From: Silene conica
Lineage: Eukaryota; Streptophyta; Magnoliopsida; Caryophyllales; Caryophyllaceae
Direction: 5' to 3'
Assembly (NCBI GenBank): GCA_029255685.2
Contig: CM055311.2
Location: 9,297,031 to 9,361,030 of the forward strand
DNA: 64,000 bases
The position numbers and the translations under genes are program-made. How positions within the stretch are numbered: position 1 is the first letter of the stretch; each line of letters opens with the position of its first letter. A model generated the notes under the pieces. That model searched no databases. It was given only the letters and a program-made list of their open reading frames with translations, and had not been told where the DNA came from. This document shows positions 43,832 through 56,516 of the stretch, piece by piece.

Positions 43832-44568
43832 ACCCCCCTGTAACAGACTCGTTTTTTTTAATTTTTCGAAAATAACATGTTTTATTTTCACTTGGCCTTT
43901 AGTAATATACTATATACGGAAATAGTATATTATTAGTTTGTGAAACGGTTCACCCTCGTTTGATACATATTATTTTAAAACGGTTTAAGATAATATGATT
44001 ATAAATTTATTAAAATTGGGTGATTAAAACGGTATAATCACATAATTTTAATCCCGTAAGGTGGTTTGGTAAAAATTTATTAATCATAATAACAGTATTA
44101 TGTCATGTATGAATTTTATTTAGTTGATGCATTTTATTTATCGTCTTGTTGAATGCCTTGTGAATGCTTTCAATAACGTATTTATTTTTGCAAACGGTTG
44201 TAACTTAGTGTATGTGGCCCTAGTAGATTGTGTTACCGTAATGATGGAACACAGTCTTGCTTGTAATTTTGAGATCTTGAATCTCCGTTTTGGGTTTTTG
44301 CCATGTAATTACTTTTGTATTTAAATTAGAATGTAAATAGGGTTATATTTGTAATTTAAATTAGTAATTTTGTGAAGACCAAAGACGGAGACCGGATGCT
44401 CACTCCCGCTGCAAGGACCAAGATGGAACATCAAGACAAGCTTCTAGGGTCCAACGGTGGATTCCAAGTTGTTTTATGTTTATTTTGGTAGGATAGGCCA
44501 CACTAAGACTTTTTATTTACGTTTATTGCATTTATTTTATGCATTCACCGATAATAGCTTGCATCATA

Positions 44569-45873
44569 TGTTGGAGGAAGTGTCCTCGACAATAGTGTGT
44601 TGACGTAATTAAAACTCATTTGAATGAAACACAACTGGGAGTGTTACTCTTTTAAAGTCAACTGATCAACATTTATCGATAATGATTGGCTGTCTAGAGT
44701 TTGACATTATCGTCATATGATGGTGGTGATCAGTTGATCCCTTAAGGTCATATCTTTAGGGAATTTCGTCTCAATGGAATAATTAATTGATATTGTATTG
44801 GATACAAATTAATTAATAACTGGAAATTTTGGAAATAATTTTATATGACGAATATTTTTATAATAGGATTATAATAATAAAAGTCAAAGTAATAAAATCG
44901 TTTTATTACTCGGTTTATTTATTCGTTTGGAAAACGATTAAATTGAGAATGAACACGGTTGATCATAAAATTACAAAGAGTTGTAATTAAATTATGACAT
45001 TACATTTTTATACAATAATAATTTCGAAATTATTAGTGTAATTATTTAAATGTAATAAATTTGTAAATTATGAATTTTAATAGTTAAAATTGCACAATTA
45101 ACAAATTGGGTCATGTGTTATAGGACATGTGTGACATGTTACAAATTAACACAATTGACAAAGATAAAATGGGTCCATTTGGTACCACATTTTCAGCCGT
45201 GTAATGTAGCATGTATATGGGATTTGTGTGCATGAATAAACAAAGAGTTTGTGTGTGCTAGTATGCAAAGGTTGAGTGTTGTGCAAAAGGAATCATGTAA
45301 GGCATCTTGCTTACTTTTGTGTAAGATGTAAGAGACCATGCATAGGCCATTTTGGCTTATCATAGCCGGCCAAAGAGTGAGCAAGAAAGCTCACCTTTGC
45401 TCCTTAAATACACTCAACACACCTCTTACTTGTTAGTTGTGGTTGCACTTTGAAAGTTGTTCATCTCATGCAAAACCTCATAACTTCATTCTCTACATTT
45501 TCTAGTAAAATAGTTTTCTAGTAAAATAATTATTTCCATACTAATAATAATATTAAGAGTAATATTTTTATTATTTCTAGTTTACTAATACTAATTTTCT
45601 AGTAACAAAATTAGTAATAGTTTGAGATCGGGTCCTTGATACGCACCTTTAGGAGACGATTTTTGTTAGATCGTTTAAGGGTAATTTCGGTGGCTTGAAG
45701 ACTCAAATAATAGGTGATTATTGAGTATAAACCTTCTAAAACCAATGTAAGGACTATCTCATCTTATGATATCATCTTGCATGCATAAGATCCATTTAAG
45801 TTTTATGACTAAACTTAAAGAAACAAAACTCACATTAGATTTGAGTATAAAATAAGGAACCTAGTTTCCAACA
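44569..45873 (+). repeat. Copia-C 5' LTR
   Basis: TGTTGGAGGAAGTGTCCTCG ... CTAGTTTCCAACA. An antisense 63-codon frame inside recurs unchanged in the other LTR and is not thought to be a gene. Confidence 0.95.
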
Positions 45874-45875
45874 AT

Positions 45876-45887
45876 TGGTATCAGAGC
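45876..45887 (+). promoter_or_regulatory. Copia-C primer-binding site (initiator tRNA-Met)
   Basis: TGGTATCAGAGC, two bases after the LTR end. Confidence 0.9.
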
Positions 45888-48363
45888 ATTACGGTTGTTG
45901 CATGCATGATCGGATTCATGATTTATGTTAAAATAGGTTTAACATATATATTTCGATTTTTCGAAATTATTGTGTTTATTATGATAAATCACAAAATAAT
46001 TTTGCATGTTAAAGTTTCTGTTTCTAAAATGGTTTTAGGACATAAAAATAATTTTATGGATTTTTATTGTTCATTTTTATATTTATTTGTATATTTTGTA
46101 GTTTAAATCGGTTTTAAACAATTAATGGGAAAAATAGCTAAAAATAGTTTCTGGCCGAGATTTTTTGATATGTTCTCACATGCATATTTAATATATTGTA
46201 TATGATGTTTCGTAAGAAATGGAGTTAATATGCATGGATTATGAATTTTATGAGATAAATAGTCATAATATGACCAAAAATGGGTATATATGGTTATATT
46301 TCGAATTTAACCTTAAAATTTTTATGAGAAGTCACATGCAATATATAAAGATCCTGTATGAATTTTTGGATTTATTGGACTTATTTTGCATGATTAATGA
46401 TTTTTATAGTAAAAATCGTATTAATAGTGACTTAAATTCGACTTTAATAGTTATAGTTGGAATTTTGCCATAAAAACTTTACACAATGTCACATGCAATA
46501 TTTACAGTATGTATGTAAGTTTTGGGAATTTATTCCCAAGTGATGCATGATTTATGATTTTAAAGGTTAAAATCGGATAAATAGTGACTTATTGTGTTAA
46601 ATATAGTTAATCTTAATATTATGGCATGAAATTTTACCCATAGATGTCTTATATGATAGGAACATCAGATCTAAAAGTTGGATATCAAAAAGTTTTCTGT
46701 TTTTATGATTATTAATTTTTAATGAGTTAATTAGCTAATAATCGTAATTTATGAGTCGTAAAAATAAAAATTCGGGTATGGTCTGTAATTTTTGGTCATT
46801 TTCAGATATATATATATATATTTTAGGATGACTAAAATTTTATGGCAAATTATTGCAAGTTTTTATAATTTAAATCGGATTTTAAGCCATAAAAACGGCT
46901 TTTATACGATTTATTTAAGAAATAAACCATAAATATTTGCAAAAGACCATTTTATTAATTTCTGAATTTTTAGAAAATTTCCATAAAGTTTAAAGTTTTG
47001 AATTTTAAATTTCGAATTTTATTGACTCATTTGGCCATATTTTGTTTATTTTTCCCGAAAATACAAGTAATTTATGAACAATAATGCAAAATCAAGTTAG
47101 ATCATGATCAAATATTAGTAGAGACTAAACATTGATTCCTAAAGTAAGTTAGGATGATTAACTTGGACATAAATGAGATTTATGTAATTTTGGATGATTT
47201 TAATAGTTAAAATCGCGCATATCCGTAAAAACCGTAAACAAATATGAGATATTTGCTCCCATAAGGCGATTTGGCATTAAAAAATTGAGCATGTGCATAC
47301 ATATTTTATTTATTGCAATTTATTTAATATGAATGTCATATTTTGAATGTTATTTATATAATTTGGAATTATGTAATTTTCTTAGTATGGCCTTAGGTTT
47401 AATCAATATTACCCGTAATGAAAGGGAATATTGATTCGGTTGTAATTTATGTGATCTCGTATCACGGGTTTGTAATTTAAATTTTCAGTTTTACAATAGA
47501 ATAGTTGTATTATTTTATTGTAATTCCGGAGATCCAAAAGACGGTGCCATACGGAAAGGAGTTCCGACAAGACGGTGTTTTCTTGGATGGCGTGCCAATG
47601 AAGTTCAAGGGACCAAGGAGTTGGTTTCCGAATTTGTAATAGTTAATTAGTTTTTACTATTACTAGGAAGACCATACTAGGATTTTATTGCTTTATTGCT
47701 TTTACTTTTGCATTTTAATGTGTTTGCATGCATAGCCAAATCGCCATAAACATGCATATTAGTTTAGATCGTTAAAAACGACCGTGTCAATTATAATTAT
47801 CGAGTTCACCAATTTAATTCGCTTAAAGGAGATAGATAATAAATTGACAAGACCTCTATATTAAACAAAACAATTGAGGATTAGCCTTACCAAATAGTAG
47901 AACCCATGAGCTTCTATTTCGTGGGGTGGTGCTAGTCCAGTGGGCAGTACGAACCCCATTACGTAGGATAAGTGGGGCGATGGGATGGATTCAGTCCAGT
48001 GGGCGGATCGCATCCCGATGCATTTGAAATTTGGGTTGTACTCAACGGAAGTGTAGAGGACCAGTGGTCAATGTGTTCCGGGCTAAGATGTATAAATTAT
48101 GATTTGTCATCAACCAAGAGTTCTAGGGTAGAACCGGTTTATAATAACCCACCAAACCATATTGTTGGGTCGGAGTTCCGGTGGTTCACGATTTCGATAG
48201 TATGGGTTTGGGTCTTTGAATCATTTATAAAATTGGATAGAGGTCATTTTATAGATGCATCAACTTAGTAAATATGTTTACAAGTTAAAATGAAAATTAA
48301 AACGATTAGCATTTAATTTCTTCATATGTTTAAAATTTTGTAGTCCTCGTATCAATATCAATT
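45888..48363 (+). promoter_or_regulatory. Copia-C long 5' leader with degenerate repeats
   Basis: About 2.5 kb without a conserved reading frame. 46240-46640 contains about three diverged units of roughly 170 bp, marked by GTCACATGCAATAT, TGCATGATTAATGATTTT / TGCATGATTTATGATTTT and AATAGTGACTTA. Related words such as TTTTAATAGTTAAAATCG continue to 47230. The last 500 bp are GC-richer. A 98-codon frame (47972-48268) there is not recognised. Confidence 0.55.
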
Positions 48364-49185
48364 ATGGCTACTTCCACTACTACGAACAATTCATGGTTAC
48401 GTTCCTTCATGGATCGTTGTAAGCTAGAAAAGAATGGGGCGAACTTTGCCGATTGGGATGCCCAACTGTTGTTAGCGGCAGAGGGAGACGGTAAGACCGA
48501 ATTCCTCATTGAAGAATCACCTCCTGAACCTGCAGAAAATGCCACCGTCGCAGCAAGACGACCCTATGATACTTATCAGAAGGAGTCTGCGGCAATCAAA
48601 AATGTTTTGATCTTCTCGATGGAGCCGGAACTCCAAAGGAGTGCCATAAAGATTGACACGGCCTATGAGATCTACTCCAAGCTTGTGACAATGTTCTCAA
48701 AGGCTTCGAGAATTGTCCAATACGAGGCGGCATCGGCCTTCTTTGATCTCAACCTTAAGGAGAGGCAAAAGGCTAGCCCACATGTGCTCAAGTTAATTGA
48801 GCATGTAGAAACCCTAAGGATGAATCAAGTGGACATTCCTAAGGAACTTGTGATTGACAGAATCCTCCACTCCTTGTCTAAGGTGAAAACTTATATACAA
48901 TTCCGGGTGAATTTCAACATGAGAAACCAAGACATCTCTCTCGATGAATTGCACAGTTCAAAAGGAAGGGTAAGGCAAAGGGGAAGCAACCTTCCAAAGG
49001 TTCAAAGAAAGTGTCTTCTGAGGCAAGCACCTCCAAATCCAAGAAGAGCCCTCATCAAGGGGCCAAATGCTTTTACTGCAATGACAAAGGACATTGGAAG
49101 AGGAACTGTTCCAAGTATCTCAGCGATCTCAAAGCTGGGAAGATTCTTCCAGTTGGTACGATAACTATCCCGATTTTATGTTAAT
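48364..49185 (+). pseudogene. Copia-C gag, frameshifted
   Basis: ATG at 48364 opens MATSTTTNNSWLRSFMDRCK. Over about 200 residues it follows the layout of the Copia-A and Copia-B gag: W-D-A near residue 35, KNVLIFSMEPELQR near 80, SKASRIVQYEAASAFFDL near 112, SPHVLKLIEHVETL near 138, LVIDRILHSL near 160. After LDELHS the original frame is lost by deletion and the annotated frame reads nonsense to 49164. In another frame SKGKGKAKGKQPSKGSKK leads to the zinc knuckle CFYCNDKGHWKRNC (49068-49109) and ends at 49185. The capsid part is intact, but the capsid and nucleocapsid are no longer in one frame. Confidence 0.85.
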
Positions 49186-52100
49186 CTCAACTAATGTATC
49201 ATGATACAAGTTGTGATGTGAATGCTTTTCTTACTTGAATTAGGGCATGAAAGCAAAGATAAGGGAAAAGAGAAACAAGCTTGATGGATCAAGGGAACTA
49301 AGAGTAGATCCACTCGGGATAATCAAGGAGCTTTGTTTTTCCGCTTATTTTGCTAATATTTCAAGTGTTGTAATGAACAATTAAAACCTATGTTTTATTT
49401 CCTTGTTGGACAAGGAAAGGGTAATCCTTGAACAATATGTTGTATTTTGGATAATGTAGTGACTTGGTTTTCAACCCAAGTCACTATTGGTTTTATATTT
49501 ATGTTCTTATTTAGTTTTAACACTTGCAAATCTTAAACATAGAATAGAATTGATTGTCACATTTCAATGTATGACCATTGAAACCGAATAGGTATAGGAT
49601 ACCCAATTCAAATCAAATCAAAATCAAATTAAGTTAAGAACTTAATTAAAGAGGAAAAGTTATCATAAGGGTACACAAACCAACTTCAAAGTTATCAACC
49701 ATTCTAAACTATCTAAAGCTTTAAATTGAATATTTTCTGTAATAAACCATAAGGATACACAAACCAACATCAAAGTCATTGCTTGTGGCCTTAGTAGCTA
49801 TCTTTGGTGATAAAATGGGATTATTATTACAAAGATAGAGTGGGAGAAATTTGAAAAGCCACAAATAGCATATGATTTTGACAAGCACAATGGATGTGAT
49901 CTATTAGTGAATAGTAGGATTTATTGTGTTTTGGTTATGTGAAAGATAAGAAGGAAGATTAAGTTGTGGATGGGATATACGATTTAATAAAATCTACACC
50001 TTATGGTTGTAAAAGATAGATTAGGCTGTAAATAAGATTCTACGCCTTATCATCCCAAAAGTTGTGGATAAGCCCAAAGGTTGTAGATAAGATCTACGCC
50101 TTATATCCCAAGAGCAATCTACACCTTATGGTTGTAAAAGGTAGATTAGGCTGTGGATAAGATTCTACGCCTTATCATCCCAAAAGTTGTGGATAAGCCC
50201 AAAGGTTGTAGATAAGATCTACGGTTTGGTAAAAATCTACGCCTTATATACCAACGGCCCCGGCCCTGGAGGATACTTCAAAGATAAATTCTTGAAGTTT
50301 GTAAGGAAAAATTCTATACATGGATAAGATCCATGATAGAGTCCTCGTACAGTACAAGACAAGATAAATGTGGGGAACTGAAAGTTCCCACACACAAAAT
50401 TATATACCATAAGAAAAGACTCTTATAGAAACTACGGGAGGACACTCGAAGAAAATTATTCAAAAGACTTTGTAAAGGCTCAAGAAAGGGTTCTTGGATT
50501 TAGATGGTGATCTAAATATGCCAAAGCAAAGAACCATGAAATTTATAAGATATACGTGCTGATAAATGAGATTTGTTGAGAGAAGCATAAGCAGACATGT
50601 GGATGTCTGCAGTCTACAAAGTTAAGGGTAACTTTGTTGAAAGTAGTAAGGTAATTCATTGAGAATGAATTCAGTAAACTCAATAACCACTTTTCAAATG
50701 GGTATTTGAAAAGGATGTGACTATTAGCACATATGGTTGAAGTCCCAACCATTTCAATTCATTAAATGTTAAGGAACATTGAATTGAGTGGGAGCTTTAT
50801 GATTTACGGTTAAATGTAAAGTTCAGTGGGAGTTCTCGCTCCAGGATTTGAAGCTATTGAGTCATGGGTATGACTTCGGGATCTTCAGAATCAGGCAAGA
50901 ACAAGAGTTTAGTGGGAGTAAACGTTATCTAAAACAACTCATTGCTCGTTTGGAATGAAGCATTGATACTCATGAAAGGTACACGAGTTTTTGGTTCTAG
51001 ATGACATATTGATATGAATTAAATCTAAATTGAACATGGGATGTTTAGTTGAGATTATAAGAGACATCTTGTTAGTGTTAAGGTTGTTCATGGAGATGAA
51101 GATAGTATAACCATGATGGGATCATGAAATTTATCGAACCTTAAGTACTATTGTTTGCACGTTTAAATCACTAATGTTTCCGCCATTAGTATAATCGTGT
51201 AAAGTGGATGCGCACCGCTTGCAGGACAACCCCTTGGAGCAGGTGTTAAACCAATGATTAAACCTTGGTAAATTGTCAAAGTATTCTCCAATGAAGATGA
51301 AAGACAAATTCAAGATTTTGGAAGATAACTTAGTCGTTTGGTAAAAGGTTTGCAACGACTCAAGTTCCAAGAAACCAAGCAAAGATTTGAGATAATCTTT
51401 GGCTTACATTCATTGACTATGCATCTCAATGACTTGTATTTTAACTACATGGTCATCACAAGATTCTACAAAATGTGTAAGTTCATAAATTATGTAAAGG
51501 CATTACTGTGGCTGGGAGTTACACAATGCACATAATCTTATTCGATAGTCATGAGAATGACTTGTCTCTTTCAGAGGAAAGATCAATGTGTGGATATGAT
51601 CCGCAAAGTGAACGATCGCACGAACCGTGGTAAACCTGGTTTACTCAAAATGGAGATAATTACAATTTTAAGGGATGTAAACGAGAGACCCTAAAGCTGA
51701 TTGTAAATTAAATGGTGTTCAAAGGTTGACCACTTGGATGGTGTAATCCACTAATTGTTTGAGTTATTTATAACTCACGAAAGGTCAAGTAAATTCAAAT
51801 GGGATGGTAAGACCATATTGAACCCCATTAAAGTGAATTGAATTATCATGACCTCGCCCCTAGTTGCTTAAGTGAGGTGACATCTCAATGCAACCGGATG
51901 TGTGATGCGATTGCTGGCGAGTTCAATTGCCATAGAGTCATACGAGATGACTAATCGATCACCTAGGCATAGACATGTTAAGATACATTTGCCGGGCTAA
52001 TGACCGCTGATAGAGCTCTGGCGTACTCTTATTGAAAGACTACCTGGTCGTGGCGGGAGCATCTATCGTGTTTCACATGAGTCAGTTCTTGGACTAATGA

Positions 52101-52440
52101 CTGTTCTCTGAGGTGGCATAGTTTTCAGATTAACTTTGATTTATGTCCTAACACCTTCGTAACTGGGGTTTATAAGGACATATTTTGGGTTATGATGGGC
52201 TGTGGCTAGCCGGAAGGAATAAGTCGATTAGGAATTGTCCACCCCTTGTCAGGGTTGAGAAATATCTCTAGGCCACTCGAGGAGAATAATAACTAGAAAT
52301 GCGTGGCCACGCTCGGAAGGTATCTATGGTAGATAATTCCGGTCAGTAGTTATGACTCCAGATCGAGATAAACCACTCTAGATTTTAATCAATTGCCGGC
52401 ACGACCTGAGAGGACGCCATGCATTGAGTGGGAGATAGTA
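49186..52440 (+). pseudogene. Copia-C collapsed pol region
   Basis: No long frame exists. Scraps of reverse transcriptase remain: near 50985 TTTTTGGTTCTA is followed by GATGACATATTGATA. This equals FLVL plus DDILI of the family YVDD box with the two codons for YV deleted. The rest is rearranged, with direct repeats at 49991-50230. 52240-52480 is 3' noncoding sequence shared with Copia-A (CACTCGAGGAG, GTGGCCACGCTCGGA). Confidence 0.6.
49991..50230. repeat. 125-bp direct repeat, two copies
   Basis: AATCTACACCTTATGGTTGT starts each unit (49991 and 50116). TCATCCCAAAAGTTGTGGAT and AAGCCCAAAGGTTGTAGATA are shared, and inside each unit GATCTACGCC/GATTCTACGCC recur. Differences are few. Confidence 0.85.
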
Positions 52441-52490
52441 ATAGGGCAAGAGAATTGGTGACACACACTTGTCTCGGACAAGTGGAAGAT
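52441..52490 (+). promoter_or_regulatory. Copia-C polypurine tract
   Basis: GACAAGTGGAAGAT directly precedes the 3' LTR. A similar GAGTGGGAGATAGTAATAGG lies 65 bp upstream. Confidence 0.7.
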
Positions 52491-53795
52491 TGTTGGAGGA
52501 AGTGTCCTCGACAATAGTGTGTTGACGTAATTAAAACTCATTTGAATGAAACACAACTGGGAGTGTTACTCTTTTAAAGTCAACTGATCAACATTTATCG
52601 ATAATGATTGGCTGTCTAGAGTTTGACATTATCGTCATATGATGGTGGTGATCAGTTGATCCCTTAAGGTCATATCTTTAGGGAATTCCGTCTCAATGGA
52701 ATAATTAATTGATATTGTATTGGATACAAATTAATTAATAACTGGAAATTTTGGAAATAATTTTATATGACGAATATTTTTATAATAGGATTATAATAAT
52801 AAAAGTCAAAGTAATAAAATCGTTTTATTACTCGGTTTATTTATTCGTTTGGAAAACGATTAAATTGAGAATGAACACGGTTGATCATAAAATTACAAAG
52901 AGTTGTAATTAAATTATGACATTACATTTTTATACAATAATAATTTCGAAATTATTAGTGTAATTATTTAAATGTAATAAATTTGTAAATTATGAATTTT
53001 AATAGTTAAAATTGCACAATTAACAAATTGGGTCATGTGTTATAGGACATGTGTGACATGTTACAAATTAACACAATTGACAAAGATAAAATGGGTCCAT
53101 TTGGTACCACATTTTCAGCCGTGTAATGTAGCATGTATATGGGATTTGTGTGCATGAATAAACAAAGAGTTTGTGTGTGCTAGTATGCAAAGGTTGAGTG
53201 TTGTGCAAAAGGAATCATGTAAGGCATCTTGCTTACTTTTGTGTAAGATGTAAGAGACCATGCATAGGCCATTTTGGCTTATCATAGCCGGCCAAAGAGT
53301 GAGCAAGAAAGCTCACCTTTGCTCCTTAAATACACTCAACACACCTCTTACTTGTTAGTTGTGGTTGCACTTTGAAAGTTGTTCATCTCATGCAAAACCT
53401 CATAACTTCATTCTCTACATTTTCTAGTAAAATAGTTTTCTAGTAAAATAATTATTTCCATACTAATAATAATATTAAGAGTAATATTTTTATTATTTCT
53501 AGTTTACTAATACTAATTTTCTAGTAACAAAATTAGTAATAGTTTGAGATCGGGTCCTTGATACGCACCTTTAGGAGACGATTTTTGTTAGATCGTTTAA
53601 GGGTAATTTCGGTGGCTTGAAGACTCAAATAATAGGTGATTATTGAGTATAAACCTTCTAAAACCAATGTAAGGACTATCTCATCTTATGATATCATCTT
53701 GCATGCATAAGATCCATTTAAGTTTTATGACTAAACTTAAAGAAACAAAACTCACATTAGATTTGAGTATAAAATAAGGAACCTAGTTTCCAACA
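52491..53795 (+). repeat. Copia-C 3' LTR
   Basis: Same length as the 5' LTR and almost identical to it. Confidence 0.95.
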
Positions 53796-53800
53796 TCATA

Positions 53801-54420
53801 TTCCGCCTAAAACCAAACCACCTATAACATGCCTGAAAACTGACTCATGTAGAGCTTACGCGTTAGTTTTCTGTGACAATACAGATGTCACATGTCAATT
53901 GCAAAGCCATCACTTTATTTCATTCATTCACGCATATGCTAGATATTAGTTCACTTAAAATGGATAAATAAAAGTTGATGGGGTCTTCCTCGTATAACCA
54001 AAAATTGAGAATAGTCTTTATAAATCAGACTCCCATGAATCCCTTCTTCGTCGGTAGGCATAATATGACCCCTTCTATGTCGGGTAAGTGGGAACAAATG
54101 ATTTATTTTATCTCAACATCATGGTCACTCGATAATATCTAGCGACTGAGATGGACTAATAGATAGGATTTACAGAAATCTATCGACCAGGAGTTCCAAC
54201 GGTGGAATTAGCCAAGCTGTGGGCTTATCAATATACGGAAATTGAGTCTTGGGATCGTTTATATAATTCTTGAGGGAGATCAATTATATATATGCATGAG
54301 TCTTCGAGTTTAAATTTCAATTTAATATAGACTTAAATCACAACAATGAGTTGCTTATATGGTTCTGTTTTATCTTCTTTTCAGTGTAGAACACGTTCAA
54401 TTAAACTGCTGTATAACTAA
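53801..54420 (+). promoter_or_regulatory. Copia-B 5' leader, second part
   Basis: Continues the leader after Copia-C; closely matches the reverse complement of Copia-A 31796-32420. Confidence 0.75.
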
Positions 54421-55206
54421 ATGGCTGGTGAAGACCCAATGCCAAGTGCCAAGCTAGCACGTGAATCCTGGCTAAAAGCCTTCATGGACTCCATGAATCA
54501 GTCTACTAGACTGAGGAATGATGGGTCAAACTTCTCTGACTGGGAGGCAGCACTACGGAATGCTGCCATTGCTGACGGAAAGCTTAAGTACTTAACTGAG
54601 CCAATTCCGGCACACCCAGGAACTGGAGCTAGAGCTAACGAAGTTCGCGCTCATAGCGACTTCGTCATGGAAGCGGGTGCGATAAAGAACGTACTCATCT
54701 ATGCAATGGAATCCAATTTGGAAAGACGCTTCATAGCCCATGGTGCAAACAAGATTTTCACCACGCTCACTAACGAATTCTCAAAGGCTCCGAGAATCGT
54801 TTCTTATGAGTATACCTGTCGCTTCTTTGAAGCGAAACTCCAGAAGGGCCAAGCAGTTAGCCCACATATTCTTCACATGATTGAGAATATCGAGAAACTG
54901 GAGGCCCTAAACTGCAAGATCAGTGAGAACATAATCGTTGATCGAATGCTTCATTCGCTTCATGATGGGTTCGCCCTCTTCAGGGCCAACTATTACATGA
55001 ACGACATGAAGAAGACTCCTCATGAGCTCCACTCCCTTCTCGTACAGACCTAATAGTAGGGTAAGTGGGAGCGTGAAGCAAGATGTTCTCATGATCTCCA
55101 GTAAGGGTAAGGGGAAGGGTAAAGCTAAAGCTCAGGGCGACCTAACAGTAGGCAAGCCCAAGTTTAAGAAGTCAGGATTTACTAAGAGTGGGCCAGGTGA
55201 GTCGAG
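54421..55206 (+). pseudogene. Copia-B gag, frameshifted and split by Athila
   Basis: MAGEDPMPSAKLARESWLKA opens a 210-residue frame nearly identical to Copia-A gag. It stops after SLLVQT at 55053. A small deletion, 5 bp compared with Copia-A, replaces the EKDLKL codons with a stop and a shift. The gag then continues in another frame (SVKQDVLMISSKGKGKGKAK ... SGPGESS) to 55206, where the Athila element begins. The zinc knuckle follows at 63151. Confidence 0.9.
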
Positions 55207-55799
55207 TGATGCCCGTCGTTGAGGGTACCAAAGATAAAATTTATAATTCCTAAACTTAAACTATAGATAGTGAAAGTCAGGGTCGAACCACAGAGAGGTG
55301 GGGAATGTTTATTGTTTGGTGTTAATGTTTAAAGGTAACAAATTTGGGAGTTTGATTGTTGATTACTAAGTCTAAGCGTAGAATTAAAATAAAACAAGAA
55401 ATAAAGATGAGAATTAAATATATAAAAAGGGATGCTAGGATGTTTGGGTAATAAATAGCTAAGATAATATAAATCCTAAGGTCAACATGTATTGCAGTCG
55501 CGTAAGGGGGTGTAACATATATTTTTAGGTCTATGCTACCTAATAGCTCCTTTCGGCCTATGCTATTAGTTCCTAGGTCTCACAATTATTGGGCGTCAAC
55601 AATAAGGGTGATTCCTAAATCCTAGATCACATACCTTTCAGTCTTGAGTAACCTAGCCGTCTTAAGGTGTAAACCAATGCCCTTCCCGTATCTCTCAATC
55701 TTGGGTAGGTCATTACTAACATCCTACAAGTCTCCTTTCAGTTTCATTGTAGGGTATTATAGTCAACAAAGAAAGACGAAACAGGATACAAACGCGAGT

Positions 55800-55873
55800 G
55801 GTCGACCGACCAGCTATTCCAGTCGGCCGACCACAACCTCGGTCGACCGACCCACTATTTGAGTCGGCCGACC
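55800..55873. repeat. Two palindrome pairs 12-9-12 in the Athila LTR
   Basis: 55800: GGTCGACCGACC + AGCTATTCC + AGTCGGCCGACC. 55841: GGTCGACCGACC + CACTATTTG + AGTCGGCCGACC. Confidence 0.95.
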
Positions 55874-56383
55874 GCGGCTCTGCTACAAGTCGGTTTCGGA
55901 ATTTATTCTACCTATGCATATTATCCCCTACATCCTAACATATGAAAATTAGCTACTCATGGTTGTTAAGACGATTATGAAAACGGGATTAAACATGGTA
56001 AACATAGTGAATAATCTAAACATGCAAGAATTAATAAAGCTTGAGATTCTGACTTAAACGAATGTAATAATAATAAGAACAATAAAAAAGCTAGATTAAA
56101 AGAATAATTACCATAGTCGGAATTAGGGCAGAAAGGAACAAACTTTATTGAATGCTTGGGAATTGTTGAAAGATTACAAAATAAACTAACGAAATGAATG
56201 ATTGAATTGATAAAAGCTAGATGTAACTTCTTCTAAATAAAACTGAATTATATTGCTCGATGACAATGAATGAATCCAAAACCCTAATCACAAGATTAGT
56301 TTATATAAGGCTTAGAGATTAGAGTTTCCTAAAAGACTTCTACTTCTACTTTATTACCGAAAACACGTTCTGGGCTTCGCTGA

Positions 56384-56516
56384 GGTCGGTCGACCACTTT
56401 GGTGGGTCGGTCGACCTCTTTCACGGGCTTAGTTGAATTATGGGCCTTTCTTCAGGATTTGGACTTTTATGAAAATCAGGCCTGGTCGGCCGACCCGTTA
56501 AGTTGGTCGGTCGACC
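56384..56516. repeat. Two more palindrome pairs 12-9-12 in the Athila LTR
   Basis: 56384: GGTCGGTCGACC + ACTTTGGTG + GGTCGGTCGACC. 56484: GGTCGGCCGACC + CGTTAAGTT + GGTCGGTCGACC. Confidence 0.95.

Larger units (their letters stand above)
43388..44563 (+). promoter_or_regulatory. Copia-B 5' leader, first part
   Basis: Homologous to the reverse complement of the Copia-A leader (for example CTCACTCCCGCTGCAAGGAC and TTCCAAGTTGTTTTATG). The second part is 53801-54420. Three palindrome pairs sit where Copia-A has ACTCGATCGAGT arrays. Confidence 0.75.
44569..53795 (+). mobile_element. Copia-C: young non-autonomous Ty1/copia element, 9.2 kb
   Basis: Two 1305-bp LTRs (44569-45873, 52491-53795) differ at one base that I could find (TTTCGTC against TTCCGTC). 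A perfect duplication TCATA flanks the element (44564-44568, 53796-53800). The interior has a primer site, a 2.5-kb leader, a broken gag and only scraps of pol. A recent jump by a copy without functional pol implies enzymes supplied by a related element. Confidence 0.95.

Noticed and set aside
45193..45384. 63-codon frame conserved in two places (also 53115-53306)
   Set aside because: Both copies lie in the near-identical LTRs of Copia-C, so conservation reflects recent duplication.
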